From assembly GCF_031880315.1 (NCBI RefSeq), contig NZ_CP134771.1:5142501-5206500 (forward strand): a stretch of DNA of 64,000 nucleotides, in the 5' to 3' direction. Positions 63,076-64,000 of this stretch are shown piece by piece. A program made the position numbers and the translations under genes. The notes beneath the pieces are model-generated. The model had not been told where the DNA came from. It made no database searches and saw only the letters and a list, made by a program, of their open reading frames with translations. Position 1 is the first letter of the stretch, and each line of letters opens with the position of its first letter. The stretch comes from Pseudomonas baltica (lineage in GTDB: Bacteria > Pseudomonadota > Gammaproteobacteria > Pseudomonadales > Pseudomonadaceae).

Positions 63076-63363
63076 TCATGATTCGAATCCCGAGCCTTCG
63101 ATCAGCGCTTTGGCGTCGGCGCGCGATTCCATTTCCTGAGCGAAATTGCTCGCCGCTTTCCAGGTGCTGCGGAAACCAGCCACCTTGCCGGTGGCCAGTT
63201 CCTTGATGTGGTAGGCGCCTTGGCCCTTGCCCACGATCTGATAGCGAATCTTTTGCACTGGTGAATGTCTCCCGATGCGGGTGAAGAGGTCGACGGTGTT
63301 GGTGTTCATTCGGGCGCGCATGGCCTCGAGGACCGTTACGCGCTGGTGCATAAGTGCGTGCAT
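63076..63363 (-). CDS. Small phage protein, function unknown
   Basis: A 95-residue protein; the ATG at 63363 follows GGGAGAA. It reads MNTNTVDLFTRIGRHSPVQKIRYQIVGKGQGAYHIKEL in the middle and SFAQEME-like SNFAQEMESRADAKAL near the end; small alpha/beta, basic. Not recognised. Confidence 0.6.
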   Translation of the reverse strand: MHALMHQRVTVLEAMRARMNTNTVDLFTRIGRHSPVQKIRYQIVGKGQGAYHIKELATGKVAGFRSTWKAASNFAQEMESRADAKALIEGSGFES

Positions 63364-63431
63364 GCATTTCTCCCTGGCTGAAGGCATTGGTCAGAACCCT
63401 ATCCAGGGTGCTGGCGAATAACGGCAGGCGT

Positions 63432-63458
63432 AAAAAAGCCCGGTGTCGCCCGGGCTTT
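63432..63458. terminator. Rho-independent terminator in the prophage
   Basis: A 9-bp stem AAAGCCCGG/CCGGGCTTT (63435-63443 with 63450-63458) has a run of six A on its left, giving a T-run for minus-strand transcripts, and a weaker TTTCCTTTT on the right. It insulates the minus-strand operon starting at 63363 from whatever lies further right. Confidence 0.75.
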
Positions 63459-63662
63459 CCTTTTCGTGACTACGTACCACCGTACGTCAAGTGTTTCTGA
63501 GCGGCGCCGCATTAGGCGGGGCCGGCTGGCTGTGGTTTACATGGTCGTGTCCTCTTAAGTCGACGGAGGCGCGCCTAGGCGCGTAGTGATTCGATTCTGT
63601 AACACTCGATTGGCTGTATGATCTAAAATAAGTGATGTTTTTGGCTGTTTTTTGGAGTTTCA
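63459..63662. promoter_or_regulatory. Prophage intergenic region with two palindromes
   Basis: It contains ACGTAC-CACC-GTACGT (63472-63487) and the perfect 14-base palindrome CGCGCCTAGGCGCG (63570-63583), then an AT-rich stretch (63600-63655) that likely holds the promoter of the zinc-ribbon gene. No coding sequence with a start and SD was found. Confidence 0.4.
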
Positions 63663-63893
63663 ATGGCGTTCTGCATAGGTTGCATCGCATTGCAGGCAAG
63701 TGATCCGAAATACCATGGGTTTGCTGACGTGTATAGGATGGAGAGAGCTGGCCCCATGATCAGGACTGGTGACCGGGATTGCCTCCCTATGATCTGTACC
63801 ATCTGCAGTGCCAAATGGATCCGGTGGTCGCCGAATCAATACACCTTCACAGAACTATGGGAGCTAGATAAGCCTCGTCCTAAACCCTGTTAG
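63663..63893 (+). CDS. Small zinc-ribbon-like phage protein
   Basis: A 76-residue protein with GGAG before the ATG. Two CxxC pairs are visible, CIGC near residue 4 and CTIC near residue 45, followed by a Trp (KWIRW); this is a zinc-ribbon or treble-clef arrangement. It is on the plus strand, opposite to the preceding genes. Function unknown; small zinc proteins of phages often bind host transcription or replication factors. Confidence 0.6.
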   Translation: MAFCIGCIALQASDPKYHGFADVYRMERAGPMIRTGDRDCLPMICTICSAKWIRWSPNQYTFTELWELDKPRPKPC

Positions 63894-64000
63894 CTATCGG
63901 GCATAGATCAACTGAGAAAATGAGAACAGCCCGGAATCCATCGGCGCACATGCTGATCACCCGCAACACCGCGTCGATGAGCGCCACACCGATGAGCAGG
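63880..64000 (-). CDS. Possible partial phage membrane protein at window edge
   Basis: An open minus-strand frame runs from the right edge to a TAG at 63880-63882, reading LLIGVALIDAVLRVIS... in its visible part. It overlaps the end of the zinc-ribbon gene by 14 bases. The hydrophobic stretch is protein-like, but the start is outside the window. Confidence 0.25.
   Translation of the reverse strand, partial: LLIGVALIDAVLRVISMCADGFRAVLIFSVDLCPIANRV

Noticed and set aside
63487..63699. Minus-strand 70-codon frame in the prophage gap
   Set aside because: No usable SD, it overlaps the start of the zinc-ribbon gene and covers the palindromes; no protein-like pattern.

Overview
The window is Pseudomonas-like chromosome, probably from the P. 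fluorescens/P. putida side of the genus. The evidence is high GC with Shine-Dalgarno-led operons, the order thrS-infC-rpmI-rplT-pheS-pheT-ihfA-merR-tRNA-Pro, many small Pseudomonas-type families (DUF1654, DUF883, NhaR, PuuB-like, FadAx-type cluster) and short dispersed REP-like inverted repeats with a GCCCGCGAAG core. No rRNA, CRISPR array or insertion sequence was seen.

Layout. 1-2.7 kb: 3' end of tamB, a Mor-family regulator, a glycine-rich lipoprotein, a small membrane protein and a Fur-like winged-helix protein. 2.8-7.9 kb: one 1708-residue toxin-like protein with a C-terminal aspzincin metallopeptidase motif. 8-14.2 kb: imino-acid reductase-like enzyme, small envelope proteins, a periplasmic PQQ sugar dehydrogenase, a 2-hydroxyacid dehydrogenase and a secreted alpha/beta hydrolase. 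14.3-19.4 kb: AraC regulator plus a four-gene beta-oxidation operon (SDR, thiolase, acyl-CoA dehydrogenase, enoyl-CoA hydratase). 19.5-22.2 kb: a response regulator-kinase-response regulator operon whose kinase carries a calcium-loop-like periplasmic motif. 22.5-33.8 kb: assorted signalling, cell-wall and redox genes (degenerate GAF-GGDEF protein, PbpG, shikimate dehydrogenase-like protein, YceH, NhaR/TerC, C39-like lipoprotein, PuuB-like oxidase) and tRNA-Val. 34-41.8 kb: LysR regulator, DUF1028 protein and a five-gene operon joining a polyamine-type ABC importer to a two-component flavin monooxygenase. 41.8-45.6 kb: small secreted proteins, a LexA-box-led DUF1654/secreted nuclease pair, an I78 inhibitor and a cold-shock protein. 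46-53.3 kb: the translation operon.

From tRNA-Pro (53.4 kb) to the right edge the window enters a prophage or phage-derived element that runs off the end. The integrase gene abuts the tRNA. Between them lie a perfect IHF consensus and three tandem 11-bp repeats, which together look like a lambda-type attL. Next come an excisionase, early-type genes (ASCH-like, DUF4406, two orphan DNA methyltransferases, DUF2303) mostly on the minus strand, and two plus-strand islands: an AT-rich gene with a HEPN-like RX4H motif, and a small zinc-ribbon protein.

Most worth a second look: the HEPN-like cargo gene, the cytosine methyltransferase with eight EPxxTIT repeats, the toxin-metallopeptidase, the LexA-controlled nuclease operon, the kinase with a DxDxD loop and the GGDEF protein that has lost its active site but kept an I-site. 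All family calls were made by eye from motifs; no database search was run.
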